Positions 1-16,560 of a stretch of 64,000 bases of DNA are shown piece after piece. Location: NCBI RefSeq assembly GCF_026151205.1, contig NC_087076.1, positions 3,991,902 through 4,055,901 of the forward strand, in the 5' to 3' direction. A program made the position numbers and the translations under genes. Positions within the stretch are counted from its first letter, which is position 1, and every line of letters starts with the position of its first letter. The DNA is from Bolinopsis microptera (Eukaryota > Ctenophora > Tentaculata > Lobata > Bolinopsidae). Below the pieces are notes generated by a model that worked only from the letters and a program-made list of their open reading frames with translations, was not told where the DNA came from and did not search any database.

Positions 1-720
1 TTGCCAAAAGTCAGTACCCATACTTTGGGTCTTATACCTCCGCCGTGTTTAATATTTGAGAGTTGTTGCTTTGCAGATGGCCTGCTGTACCTACTTGTTC
101 GAGGATTCCGTCACCATAATTTTGAAATTCGATTTTTAGGGGACAAAACCAATCAACATTGAATTGCTTATACTGGTGTTTGTGAACATGTTTGAGACTC
201 CGTTGTAAAATATTGCAATAGGTCATTTAATGGGGAATATAATCTGAAAAGATGGTGCGAAACGGACTTAAAATGACGAAGTTATCAAGCAATTTGTTTA
301 TCTCGTTAGCAAAATTGATTGGGTACTCAATGATTAAACCAATTATGACACCGTAATCGGGCTCTCTGCACAAGTCCCATAATGTGGATCTAGCGTCAAC
401 CCATCACCTGATCACACGTAATGAAAAAACTCGTTATGCTTCATATCTCGGTCATCTGAGAAGCTAGAACTCTCATTTTTTTCAGGACAAACGTAATGGC
501 CAAACACCATTCAATAAAATTTGGCTCGATCCGACTATCCAAACTATCTAATAAATGCGAAAATGAACCTTCATTTGAAGAAAATGAACACGAATATTTT
601 TCGATTTGACAAATTCCTCGAACCAGTGGTGGTAGTAAGTCATACCAAAAAGAATTATTTCAATTGGGCACTCAGTGATTGAGCTATTTAGGCCAACGTA
701 TGGGTACTGACTTTTGCCCC
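1..720. mobile_element. Non-coding TIR element at left window edge
   Basis: An 18-bp perfect inverted repeat, CAAAAGTCAGTACCCATA, lies at 5-22 and as its complement at 699-716. The interior shows no long ORF. This looks like a roughly 0.7-kb MITE. The left end is at the window edge, so a target duplication cannot be checked and the superfamily is unknown. Confidence 0.55.
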
Positions 721-1079
721 CACCCCTGTAGTAAAATACTTTCTACTGCCTTGTAATTGCAAATACGCCAAACCTCTAGACGACCACAATCTATACATCT
801 TCATTTAAACATATCTGGGAAAGCACGTGTCACAATTCTGCCGTTTTCTGACAAAATTACTTAACTACCACTAAAAAATCCGAAGTTTTTTAAAACTTTT
901 GAGTTTTTACACATTTATGACAACTTGTGGCATTTTAAGCGGTTTTTAAAAAGGGGTTTCTGAGGGTTAGCGATTGGGTTTGATAGTTTCTGAGGGTATT
1001 GAGGGATAGTTCTTGAACCAAAAAAGAAATTTGGGTTAAATAATTCAGAATTTTAAAAATCCAGCCAGTTTAGCTTTAT

Positions 1080-1985
1080 CATGTCATCTTCAAGATGGTC
1101 ATGTTTATATTTACCAGTAATCGCTTTTGCGGTAGTATTTTGTAGTTTCTGGAGTTTCTGTATAAGCTTCGTGCCAATAACAAAGTATAAACCGTTATAC
1201 TACCGTTATAGTAAACCATAAATACTACAACTAGACTGTAAATGATGACCTTTATCTGTTTGAGACATAGTAGGAATCGGATTTTTATGATATTACGTAA
1301 ACTGTAAAGTATGGAAACATTTCTTCTTGAGATTTACGATCTGTTTATCGAATACCAGCTGATTGTCCATAACCAACCCGAGGTTCTTAACGGTAGGCAC
1401 AAACATTCCTAATATGTTAAGAGCGATTTCAACCCCACGAAGTTCTCAGTGAGCATTTAAATAGGTCCAAAGACTATAAGTATAAGTTGAGTTTAAGAAT
1501 CAGCTGCAGATACTAGTTATATTGTGACATCCAATTCGTTATCCTCAAGGAGCAATAACTCAGTTGTTTGGTTTTGACCTGATCTGAGGGTTTAAAAGAT
1601 TTCATGATTTGATGATCATCTGCATAACCAATAATGGAGAAGCCAGATTCCTTGACAAATTTGTACAACGATCTGATATAGATATTGAAAAGCATCTGAC
1701 CTAAACTGAGCCCTGATGTACTCCAAATCTTGTAGTTATGGTTTTATAAACTGATTTACCCAGTCTAATACGCTGACATCGTCCTGTAAGAAAGCTGGTG
1801 AGTCAGCACAGAGCAGTTCTTCTGGTTACTATTTATTGCTTCAAGATACGGAGCAACAAATGATGAATATAATTTAAAAATAAACTCTTTCTCAGGATTT
1901 GAGGAAACTAAAACCACTGCTTCATTCCGTAAGATAGTAAACTTAACCTCTAACTCCATCCCCTCCCCAGACGCACTTACACCTC
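1080..1985 (-). pseudogene. Decayed LINE reverse transcriptase fragment
   Basis: Broken minus-strand reading frames give typical non-LTR reverse transcriptase motifs in order: GVHQGS near 1715, FNIYIRSLYKF near 1680, a YADD palm motif near 1620, and VKNLG followed by LVMDNQL near 1360-1400. Stops and frameshifts interrupt all of it. The order and spacing (GxPQGS, then YADD, then a VKNLGV-like segment) match the RT domain of CR1/jockey-type LINEs. It is an old, 5'- and 3'-truncated copy with no coding capacity. Confidence 0.6.
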
Positions 1986-4628
<2,643 letters not shown>

Positions 4629-7600
4629 ACTTTGAGGGACCTACTTCTTTGAGATTAATCATATAATCAGTTAGAAGTTTGAAGAGATAACTCTTTGATG
4701 GGCGGGCAAAAATTAAAATTTCACGGACTTCTTTTTGAATATTATGTTAGTTGTAAGATCTGACATGTACCTATAAAAATGTGGTTAACAGCTGTCCACC
4801 TTTTTCTCGAGCTAAAACTTTATTTCAATTTAAATAGGAATGGTTCCTTGTAATAACTTTTTACAAGGAACCTTTTTACTTGTTTTCTAAGTGAAGGTTT
4901 TTTAGCGGTATTTCCCCTTCTTGCAATCCTTTTTACAACTAACAGTGTAGTGTCTCAGGTCTCTGATGACAATTTCTGATGATTCCGTGTATGCGACAAA
5001 AGGAAATGATCTTTTCGGGTAATATATAAAGGAAATTGTAACAGTGTAGTCGTTAACCACACATTTGATGTTTTGATGTAAGTTAGCGAGTAGTAATTAT
5101 GTACAATTTGTCTCTACAAATTTGAGCTAACTTTGTATTCTCGATTATTCTTCTATCGTCATTGTTCAAAATGGTCATTAAATTATACTGAAAGAAAAGT
5201 CATTGCAAATTGCAAAAGTAAAAGCTAATATGAATACCTAAACATCCTCTGTCCGCTACTGGAGACAGCTTATTGGCCGCCTTGTACGGAAGTATGAAAT
5301 TTGACCGAATTTATCTAAATTACGGGATAAGAATGTCGCAGTGCTGTCTTCTGGAGAATGTTGAAGTCTCTAATTCTATGAAATTTTGTGCGCCAAATCT
5401 GCTCGACATCACAACTATGACGTCATTATGACGTCATTATTACGCCACTTCATCAATCATCATATTGTGTGTGGAGATTAGTGTGTGACAATGTGAGTAA
5501 ACATGTATGGATTACTAAGTTCCTAAAATTGGTTTTTAACAAGGACCTAAATGGAGCTGGGGAGACAAGCTTGACGTTAGAGCTACTCAATCTTCCCTAT
5601 TCATTCTTTCTTCTCGTTATCTAAAGATCTAATTACGTTTTCTGTTGCAACAGATTGCTAGTTTATTTGCTACAGAAGATGCACGGTGCAGGAACGTACC
5701 ACTTTGTTGTAGTATTCCCTGCAGAAAAGCATGCTTTTCTGCACGTGCGCTGCCTCCCACGTGCCCCGAATCACTCACATGACACCTTCTTCATTGCACG
5801 TGCTGTACTTTACACATATCCCATAACTCATTGCTCATTGAAATAGCTTCTAAATTGACTGTTAACGGCTCGCTGGTTGATGGTTTCCCAGTCTACAAAT
5901 AGGATATTTAGATTGTACCGCAGACTCTTATATCTTCTTTCTACCTCTCTGAAATAAGGGTACAGTAGACGAGTAACCGAAGATTCCTTCCTTGACTTGC
6001 TTCTCTTTAATATGATAATCACGAATCCACTCTGGGAGAGAGGGGTTATTGGTAAGGAGGCAAGACAGTTACTCTTTTGAATAAAACATGTCACACCCCT
6101 GTGTTATTCATATCGCGTATCTTGAGAGAGCTCTTAACTTTCCGCCTTGCTTGATCCTATCTAATGTCTCAAAGTTCCTGAGACGATCTGTGTAATATTC
6201 ATGTGGTATAAGTTTCCAATCGTTTTGCCAGAGTCTATACAGAATACACTGGTATCTTATCTTGATATATTATATACAAGCTACTATATAGTAGCGTCAC
6301 GGGTTAACGACCATTAAAAAGGCGGTACTTAATAACTATAGCAATATATAGTACTATATATTGCTCTTCCGAGTCACAATGTCGCTGATTGTCCGTGATT
6401 CCGAGCGTTGGCCTCTTGTAAAGCGTTTCGTACCGGGAGGATTGTTACGATCCGGCTTGTTATGGGGGATATTCACGCCTTGATAGACAAACCTTGTGGA
6501 GTAATGAGTCTTATGATCACACTTATCCTTGTTACGATAAATCGGCGTCTTTATAAAAGTATAAATAATGTGACAGCTCCAGGATACTATCATGATGGGG
6601 AGACCTTTAGATGGTTTGAGAACGTTATACACTGAATTAGGTTATATTGCAAGGATCCTTATTTAACATTTGAGAGCCTTACTTGATTACTCACTATAAC
6701 CAGTTACTTGATTACTCACTTTAACCAGTTATCTCGTCAGTTCAGGAACATTACCCGTTTCCTGCAATATTCCTACCTATCTCTTGTATGCTATAATCGT
6801 ACTAATTTCTTAGAATATTCTTAAGTCTGTCAGCAATATCCCAAAGTATCCTTTGTACTGCGAGACAGTGATGCATGGTTCCTGCCAGTATAACCTCTCT
6901 TTGTTCTGACAAAAAGTAGTTGAAGTATGTTTTGTTCCAAAATAGCTCCTTTTGTACGATCTATTTTAGTTTGTCTACTTGAGGGATACTTATTAAGTTA
7001 TTAAATGGAGTGTGTAACAAGTACAGCGCTTTTTTCGAACAGACAGTTCGTTTCGTGTCAGCTCGGTTATAATTCTTTTAACGACGAAATATCTTTAATG
7101 TTGCCAGATTGCATTTTTTTCCGCTTTGTGGTAATAAAGAGAAACCATAAAACTGTGGCAATGTGACTGTGTTGGATTCAAATCCAGCCATTTTTATAGT
7201 TAGTGGATCAGACTGGAATTTTGATACCCAAAATACCAAAATTAATGGAAAATTTGTTTGTTGTCCTTCAGATATATCCTGATTTGTCATTTTGGTCGAG
7301 ACTCGAGACTTTCCTAATAAACTGCAGTTTGAAATCGTAAACCACTGGTACTTATTTCGGAGCTTTTAATGTCGGTGTATGCATAACAGTGGTACTGTTT
7401 AAACGATTCGCACGATATTCTTATGTTTTGAAACTATTTGGTTTTCAGTCATTTAAGTTGTTGCCACGACAATCAGTAAATCTAATGAACGATTATGCGT
7501 GATGCTTCGCCAAGTTAATCACAGTTTCTTAATATACGTTAACATTTGGTCAGGATGCATCGAATTATAGTTTTTGCTAGTGCAGTTTTATAAACGTTTG

Positions 7601-10600
7601 ATAATGTTTCCGGAATTTAGCCGCAACACAATTAAGTCACATAACAGTATAATAGCGGCCATTATTGTAATATCTTGCAATATAATAGCGATTATAATGT
7701 CATAAGAACAACGAGTGATTGGTAAAAAAACCACAGATGTAGCACATACCGTACTATATAGATAATATACCAATTGTTTAGCCTGACAATTAATATTACG
7801 GATAATTGGACAGCATGAAGCCTTGCTAGTGCCTGGAGTCTGCTAGAAAGTAAAGTGAGGTCGCTTTAACTCGCCCCAGCCGCCTCCTCAAATACTTGGT
7901 GGTCTCAACTGACAACTCTTCAAAAACTTGGTGGTCTGGTTTAGTTTAAACAGTGTAGTGCTAAACTCTACCAAGCTCGAATAGTAGCTCTGTTTTGGGA
8001 CATACAGATTTTGTATTTTAGGTCAATTTGAGACCACCAACTCTTGAGAAACTTTACGATCACAACATTTTTAATTCTATTGATAATCGTTATTAGTCGG
8101 CCATTAAATCGAAAAACACGTTACCATTTACCATGCTGCATGCGCAAAAGCGTTACTTGATATAATTTACTATTTTAAATGCAGATTCAATAGGTATAGA
8201 ACTGTTAAAGTGTAAAATTTGTTTCATCTATTTTTTTAGGGACAAAAATTAAACATTTTACGGACAAAATTTATTTTACATCTTCATTCTTCAGTTGTGA
8301 AAATCGTTCAATTCTCAGTTCTCAGTTTTATTCCATCTTTTCATATTAAAGAGTAACCGAACAATGGCCAGCAGTAATCAGCTCATATTGCAGCTTTAAC
8401 TTTACTTGGCAGATCGCTTTCTTTCTTATTTTAATAAATGGTAATCTTTTTCACTTTTACGCTAGTCAAGAGTAACTTATATGTGTTTTACTACACATAT
8501 ATGATTAATATAATCACTCTGACTTTTGATGTGACCTGGGATAAAAGTGCTGATATGTGTCGCGCTGTGTTATTCTTCAACATGTATAAATACACACTGC
8601 TTCACTATAAGGCTTGTTATAGCATGTGTATTGTGTATGTGGTTAATTTCCACCCATTTTCATAATCGGATCAAGCTTTATTGAAAATTATTTATTTGTC
8701 TGCAGGTTTCCTGTTATTCATTCACTACCAGTCGCTTTTGAAATTTACTATTTTCTTTAGCAATGAAGATTACTATGTGACGGCATGACAATTCATTCTT
8801 TACATTGAAGCAGACTTGAGCATAAAAATCGCAGACAGAGTTTCACTAGAAGTTGCCTTACACCTCCCACGTCCGTTTAAATCTCTATCATAATTCTTGC
8901 AGACGCTCTATTTGTACAACAGAGAAATAAAAGATGTCAAATTTGCCTTGTAAATGAGCCGGTTGGGCTTTGCAATGCATCTCGCTCATTATTTTAAACA
9001 GCATATTATGTTTGTGACTTGTGAGAGTTAGTGTTACAGTTACTGTGTTTGATCCGCCGTCTTAGCACCACTTTCTGCCTCGTTTTCCTTTAAAACCTCA
9101 ATGTGTTTGTTGGCAAGTAGTTTAAAGCGGTCAAAGGATGCGCCAAGTCTCTGAACTAGTCGGAGATTGAGGAGTAGTAAAGCAGCTTCTCACCGCAAGT
9201 ACACAGCTGTCGCAATGTTATTGTTACTAAAACTACTTGTGGCACTACTAGACTGTTCAGCTTCAATGCTTTTGTTGTGTGTTTACGTTACAGTTGTCAA
9301 TGTTGCCTAAAATTCCGTGATATGTGTTATAAATACTAGACACTGAAGAGTGCTGATCTGTTAAACTTGGAATTTTTTTTTTGATTAAAAGAGCTAGCCC
9401 CTAAATTTCGATATCCTTGAAAAAAGATCACTTAATTAAATGCAAGAAATTATTTTAAATTTCGGCGGATTTACATATGGTGGATTGTTCGAACCTTGCT
9501 AAATTCAGTCGTATAACCTAAGAACTGTTAGTTGAGGTATTTATGTCTCGTTCCTGGCATGATAAAGAATAGTATATAGTATATACTATACGGTATCTAG
9601 AATATAAAGAATAGTGTATACATCTAGTATATAGTATCTAGAATATAGGATATAGGAGAGGAATTTGTTGAAAGAAGAGCCTGAAATTTAGAGGTCAGTT
9701 TGAAGAGCATCATGGTGCAGTCATGATACTACTCACTTCTCTTTAAATCCTCTAAATTTCTGGGCCTCGCTCTGTTCAATAGGGCTCATATGTGGATCAC
9801 ACCCCTTACCAAGGTATTAATTAATTAATCACTCAAGCTAACGTTAGAGTGGGCACATGTGTAAACTCATGAACTGTAAAATGTCAGTTTCAGTATTATG
9901 ACCTGCATCAGATCCCTAATTCTTGGTGTTACCTCTGTGAATATCACATTGCTGAGCTCTGCGTGTATCACTCAAGTATTAAGTCACGACTCGGTTATAT
10001 TCACGTAGTGAGCAACAAGGAAAAGGTATTATTTTTAGATGAAACTTATTTAATATCATCCTCAACGAAACACGAGATTGATAACACGTAAAATTAGCTC
10101 ATTATGCGATGGAATTTGAGATATTTCTGTATTCGGTCCACTTCAATTACCGGCTTTATTACTCTATACAACTGATAATGTACCAGGAATGTTTAAAGCT
10201 CTCTCCCAGTTCCTACCAATAGCAACTAATAGACTACTTAACCAACTTGTGTGTAATTATTTTATATACTTTAGTAACGTGCCCGCCAGTTCTGAGTTCA
10301 CTGTTTCCTGATCTTTCCAAGCTTATCTAGAATACACTAACCGATACTTTTGTATTTTGGGATCGCCGCGGGAAGTGGGAGAAGTTTTTGGGTGGGATTA
10401 GTGCAGTTTTGCGGGTTTTCTATCTAATTTCACGAGTCTGATCTGTCGAGGAATTTGACGTATGACGCAGATTAGGGTGTATGTTCTCACTTATACAGTG
10501 CTTGTTCTTACTTTGTAGTGTGTCACTGTCAGTTACTGATAGTCGCGACAGATTAAGGAGTTTCCTCTTAGTTTGTCAGTTTATAGTCGCGGCAGTTTGC

Positions 10601-13600
10601 TAATGATATAGACTCTCTTAGTATTCCGTTAAATGGCACGTTTATGTGCCACCGTTATACAATTCACGTCTGTTAAATAAACAGTTTAACGAAAGGGACT
10701 AGTTTAGCTACTGCTTTAGTTTTACTGCAGTATCAAATCTAGACGGGCTTTTAGACGGGCCTTCTAAAATATTCCACATCTTTTTCATCATAATTACAAA
10801 TAAACGGCTTGTTCCATGTACGTTCATCCCTTACAAAGTTTATATCTCTTTGATAAATGACGTTTAAATCATTTTTAAACACTAAACAGTAAGTTGTAGC
10901 CTTCATTAGTCTGGCAACCTCCCAGAACGAACGACGTTTAACCGACAGTTAAATTTTGACATAAGAAAGTAAAATGTTAATTATTTAACGAGATAATTAT
11001 GTGATGGTTTAAATAGCATATTTATCAGGGCGACATATGGCAGTAACAACATGCTTACAATAAACGCTTGATCATATTTATAAGTTTGGCTGCTTTAGGT
11101 GGATGTTATCAGCTCTTTTGCGTGTGGGAACTAGCAGGACAGTAAGCCATGCAAAGTTCACAGCTCATCTTATTGTCAAACCCCGGATATCGCCTTAAAT
11201 CAGTTCTTTTGTTCTTGTAAATATTACCCGTTTTCACGCTTTGATTACGTTATGAATAATTTTGTGCCTGATATTTATTGCAATTTATGGTAAGCAGCGC
11301 CCATTCTCTAATTGCAACACCGACTGTAACTCATGTTTATTGAACGCTCCAAGGTCAAAACCCCATCGGTTGCTTCAACACCCATTTCGTGTGATTGCAC
11401 GGTTGGATTCAATAACCCTCAGTTCCTGTAGTGACAAACTTATCTTGACAGCTGAGAACATAGGCAACACCTGTCAGCTATCGGAACCGGGTTTGTTCTG
11501 GCGGGAAACCGAGTTTGTTCTGGCGGGAAATTGAGCAGCATATAGAGAACATCTGTCACCTATTTGGAACCGACTTTGTTCTGCCGAGAAATTGGGCTGA
11601 ATTCTCCCAGAGTGGTGGTTTTGGTGTAGTTCTTATTGGCGGCCTATGTTTTAACAAAAAGGAAACCTAACGAAGCCCTCGAGTCTGATTGAGACAGTAC
11701 GTGACAACTCATTTTGGGTGGTTGCTGCTTCTTGGTTGATATCTGATGAGCTATATAAATGCAACACTCTCAGTTATACTGTAGTGATTTGAAATCCTCT
11801 GACCCTGTGTTATCGCTCGTTGCATAGTATACTGTTGCTCTTTTTCATCCTCAATGGCTTTGCTGTCCATCATCGTTTAGATCAATCATCAAGGTCGACT
11901 AAAATAGAAGAACTCATTTAGCAGTTACAAGTCATTCTGTGTGGTTAATATTTCTAATTTTGTTAACTCGTGTTCTCATTGTGAAAGTTCGTAGTTCCAG
12001 TGAGATAGCTAGTATCTCATTAGCCACTCCTCTCTCTCCCGAGTAATGATCTGCTGAGGCACACCTCCCTGAAGACAGAGACACACCTCCCTGAAGCTCC
12101 CATCTGCCAAAACCAAAGTAACGAATCCTCTCCAATCTCTGACAAGTAACTTTAAAACACAGTTACCAGCTCTTTCCCGAATGTGGCCGTCACTCGCTCG
12201 GAGTGGCTCGTGTACGTCTCTCTCTCTGGCTGCTTTACTGGCTTCTCCGCCGCACTTGTTACTGCAGAGCTAGCTACTTGGCACTGCGGAGTAGGCTCAA
12301 TGACTTGTCTAATACCCTCTCATCTTAGCTGGGATATTAAGGAACCTCAGTCGGATACAATACTCACTTTACCCGCTCACTAGCTCGTTGGGTATAATGT
12401 TTAACTGCACACCACTCAGTTTAGAGTGTCTTGTACAGCACTCAGGATAATCCTTCTCTTGTATGGTTATCTAGTCTCTCTTGTTAGGGCGGCGTTTAGA
12501 GATTATTTAAGGGTTGTTGAGAGGCTGTTTAGAGATTATCTGGATGGTTGTTTAGACGCTATACTTAGAAGATAATAAGTTGTTTAATGGTTCTGTAGCT
12601 GTTGTTTTGATTGTTGCTTACAAAGCTTGTTTAGAAATTATCTTAATGTCGTTCACTCTTCTAAAAGATTGTTCAGTAGCTATCGAGTATCGAGGAGTCG
12701 TTTAGACTTTACTATAGATGTTGCATAATAGATGTTGCACTATAGATGTTGCATAATCATGATAATGGGTTTTTTGTGGTTTTCGAGGTTATTCATCAAA
12801 AATTAACATCATAAATTTAAAATTAGAGATGATTAGGAGCTTGTTCAGGGGTTTCTAAATGGTCGTATAAAAGTTAAGGGATTATTTAAAGGTTCCTAAA
12901 TGGTTGTTATATAATAAATTAGAGGTTTTATGTGGACATTTTGACAGTGTACTGACTTGCTGTTCTAATAATTGGATGTAAGCTGTCACAGTGTGCTAGT
13001 GTGTGTTAAGAGCCACAACTCACCTATAACTCAGAGTTCTATAACTCAGTAGGTTACTCCAGTGTACTAATTAGTAATTACTGATGATTGATTGAGTGTA
13101 GTAATTAGTAATTACCGATGATTGACCGGTCGCGGTCGTTGTTATCTAATCGTGGATATAATTAGGTTATGTTTAGTTCTGGTCGATCTATCGGAAACTC
13201 TCATAAGTTGCATTATCTAATATCTATTGAAGACAATGTCAGAATGCCAGAATTACACCAGGTGGTTATGGTTGGTTCTAATAACAGTGAAGCTAATCCT
13301 ATAAATAGGGCCTGTCCGATCTGTCAAGGTCTCCATCGTGGCCGCGTCATAATCAGTTGTATAATCCTCAATAGCTCGAGCCATAGAGTTTGTAACAGCT
13401 CTAGAATTTGCCGTCGTTAATATCCGACAAGTAGCTAAGTGGTAACTTTAGGATCGTTCTATTTGAAAGCCGGGGAGGGTTTGTTCTTTTTGATAACGTG
13501 ACGCTTTTTATCTTAGTTTGTTAAATTGAGGCGTGTTGTATGCTCAATTTGCTTCTCAATTAGGCAAGTCAACTGGACTCGACTACTACAATTGGCCGAT

Positions 13601-15110
13601 AGTAACAGTAGCTAGGAAACAGCCCGGATTTAAGAGGTAGCACAGCTCTGATTGGCGGACCAGCATGTAACTTCTTTACAACTTCTCTACTTGGCCTTCT
13701 AATGATGCAATTGTGAGATAATCAATGGAAGTACCTGTCTGCTATTGAAACATGGAAGTGGAGTCGAAATGACGGGCACAATAACCACGTGACCACGTGA
13801 CTACCCGAGGTTTGTCATTGTCACCCACCCAGCAGTATCATTGCAGCTGTGTAGGAATAACTTTGCGGAGGACAACAAGCCTGGCTGTCTGCAGTCTTCT
13901 CTTGGTTATATCTTTAATATTAGCATCTGTGGCCATTAACCATTAGCTAGCATAGTTAATGATTATATTTAGCTTTACTTCCGTGCCCGCTAGTTATTAC
14001 TGTTCTTAACTGTTACATGTTATTTTGTGGGTTTGTCAGGTTTCTTCTAGTTTTATACATTACATGACTTTGGTTAATTGATTGCACAATTATTTTGGGA
14101 TTTTAAGATCAAAAGGGCAAGGGTGACAATTGACAAACTTGAAGATGTATCATAAATATTGAATTTCGAGTTTATTCCTCAGTTAAAATCCAACAATTTG
14201 AACCGATGCAGAACCTTATTAGAAAATAGTGGTCAGCTGTTGCACCCATATCATAATATGTAGCATGTAAGAAAACCACCAGATTAACCATACTGAAGGG
14301 CGTACTGATTGCCACCCTATTTAAATACAATTTTACATTTTCTGATTAATTCTGCACGCCTATTTAGTTTCACTATTTAATCCAGTTATTTCGTTCTTAA
14401 CTACCATGTGTGAACGTGATTGTGACCAGTTTGCTCGAATTATCGTTTGCTTGATGTTTTTAACTTCACAGTTTCTACCACCACTTCTAAATGCCACCTG
14501 GCTCTCATCAATCCAATCAAACCTACATCTTGACGGTGGAGGTATTCAAAATAGCGTATTATCCGAGGACAATTTCTATTTTTATGGATCTATTCATCAA
14601 TTTAACATATTCATTATTCTTGTTATTGCGACAAAATATTTAATACGCTCTGTCATTTTAAAATTTCGTCGAAATTAAATAACTGTCCAGTTTTGTCAAA
14701 GAAACACCGAATCACGGTGAAGTATGCTGTTTTATTGAATACACTAAGTTTCTTAAACCTTTAATCTTGATAACTCCAAATATTTCTATATTAAGCTTTC
14801 ATGCAAATTGTAATGTTAGTTGTAGTCGCAATTAATTTCTCATTTTGTTGCTTCAGAACAGTTTCTCCGGCATTAATGTTAATTTTGTAAACGTGCGCTT
14901 CTACCAGTTAACCACAGATCTTGCTCTGAAGTTTTGAGTTGAAAAGTAAAATTAGAAACTATAACCTCAACTAGTAAATTTGTATTATATTTTCGTAAGG
15001 CGTATGTGCTTATTGTATGCTAATTGTGCGTTAAGGTTTGTTCCTGCAAACGTTAGATATTCCTTGATAAGAAAACTCAACTAGTTAGTTAAATGATTAA
15101 ATTATATTAA
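4629..15110. other. Long stretch without a supportable gene
   Basis: About 10.5 kb of AT-rich DNA in which I find no gene. Small structures include two CRE octamers at 5418-5436, perfect palindromes at 5720-5743 and 6340-6365, an AT-rich TATA/CTAGA repeat cluster at 9560-9650, an imperfect inverted repeat at 9675-9765, tandem TAGATGTTGCA units at 12713-12760 and a doubled TAGTAATTAC segment at 13065-13125. A 49-codon open stretch at 9044-9198 (-) has protein-like composition but no good splice acceptor. Intron or upstream sequence of the glypican gene cannot be excluded. Confidence 0.35.
5418..5436. promoter_or_regulatory. Pair of CRE-like octamers
   Basis: Two perfect TGACGTCA octamers lie at 5418-5425 and 5429-5436, 11 bp apart. 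They match the CREB/ATF consensus. No gene start is recognised nearby, so function is unproven. Confidence 0.35.
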
Positions 15111-15117
15111 GACATAA

Positions 15118-16075
15118 TAACCAGGGTAACCATGACCAGGGGAACCATGGTAATCAGGGTAACCTGGGTAACCAGGGTAACACAGTATAACACAAGGTAA
15201 CACAAGGTAACCAGGGTAACACAAGGTAATACAAGATAACACAAGGTAACCAGGGTAACACAGGGTAACACAAGGTAACTAGTGTAAAACAGGGTAATGT
15301 AATGTAACAATCATTCTCCATTTCCATACCTGATTACTGCAAATGCCTGAGATACTTTCCCAAGAAATGGCCATTACAAAAACGATAGATTCGATTAAAA
15401 ATGGCACGTTGCCAAATGATCTGCAGACATAATATTCCGTTATTTATAAACAAAATATTACAACAAAAAAAAGAATTATAATTATGTTAGTAATTATATA
15501 TATAGAATGAACAGTGTAACTATTATCAATGTAACTATTATCAACTGTTATGTAACTATTATCCTGTTTTCAATGTTAAGCCTAAGGAACAGCCTCATTA
15601 AGAGTTTAGGCACATGATTATTATAAGAAGGGTAACCAGAGTCACCAGGGTAACCAGGGTCACCAGGGTAACCAGTGTAACCAGGGTAACCATAGTAACC
15701 ATCGTAACCAGGGTAACCATTGTAACCAGGGTAACCATAGTAACCAGGGTAACCAGTGTAACCAGGGTAACCATAGTAACCATAGTAACCAGTGTAACCA
15801 GGGTAACCATAGTAACCATCGTAACCAGGGTAACCAGTGTAACCAGGGTAAACAGGGTAACTAGGATAACCATAGTAACCATAGTAACCATAGTAACCAG
15901 GGTAATCAGGGTAACCAGGGTAACCATAGTAACCATAGTAACCAGTGTAACCAGTGTAACCAGGGTAACTAGGATAACATAGTAACCATAGTAACCAGGG
16001 TAATCAGGGTAACCATGGTAACCATAGTAACCAGGGTAACCATGGTAACCAGTAACCATGGGGTAACACAGGTTA
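15118..16075. repeat. 9-bp GGTAACCAG-family minisatellite in two blocks
   Basis: Units of nine bases (GGTAACCAG, GGTAACCAT, AGTAACCAT) fill 15118-15300 and 15627-16075. About 320 bp of unrelated AT-rich DNA separates the blocks. Many units contain the self-complementary core GGTAACC or GTTAC. ORFs over it (Val-Thr-Leu or Val-Thr-Arg polymers) are repeat artefacts. Confidence 0.95.
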
Positions 16076-16333
16076 AAAGGAGCTAAATAGTTTGTAACGG
16101 TAAGCTAAAGACTCAACAAAATAATGAAACTTTAAATCAGACCACTTTAAATCAGACCACTCTTATAGCATCCAACCATTACATGGCAAAATTCTCGCAG
16201 TGAATTAATACAATATACAAATCAAAGCAATTTAGGAAATGAAACTACATATTATAGTTGCACTTAACAGTAAACCTGCGAAATATAATGAACTTATGGC
16301 GTTATATAAAAGACCTTACAGAGGACACAATGC

Positions 16334-16560
16334 AACCAATCTGTGGCAGTCTCACAACTTAGAAACAAACCATCGCTAGAAAAGTAACCAATCTGTGGCA
16401 GTCTCACAACTTAGAAACAAACCATCGCTAGAAAAGTAAACAATCTGTGGCAGTCTCACAACTTAGAAAAAAACCATCGCTAGAAAAGTAACCAATCTGT
16501 GGCAGTCTCACAACTTAGAAACAAACCATCGCTAGGAAAAGTAACTAATCTGTGGTTTTT
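16334..16560. repeat. 52-bp tandem repeat, 4.3 copies
   Basis: Units beginning CCAATCTGTGGCAGTCTCAC recur at 52-53 bp spacing from 16336 to about 16555, nearly identical, with a partial last copy. The low divergence indicates a young minisatellite. Confidence 0.95.

Noticed and set aside
7880-8055. Direct and inverted copies of a CTTGGTGGTCT segment as a small element
   Set aside because: Arms are short and mismatched, with no target duplication.
9044-9198. 49-codon open stretch on the minus strand ending in a stop, with a helical-looking composition (LVQRLGASFDRFKLL)
   Set aside because: No convincing acceptor, no partner exons, and preceded by a stop; length is within chance.
14406-14678. 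90-aa plus-strand ORF with hydrophobic C-terminus
   Set aside because: No splice context, family resemblance or neighbouring exons; AT-rich chance ORF.
15598-16059. 122- and 153-aa Val-Thr-rich ORFs
   Set aside because: Translation of the 9-bp minisatellite; open on both strands for arithmetic reasons.
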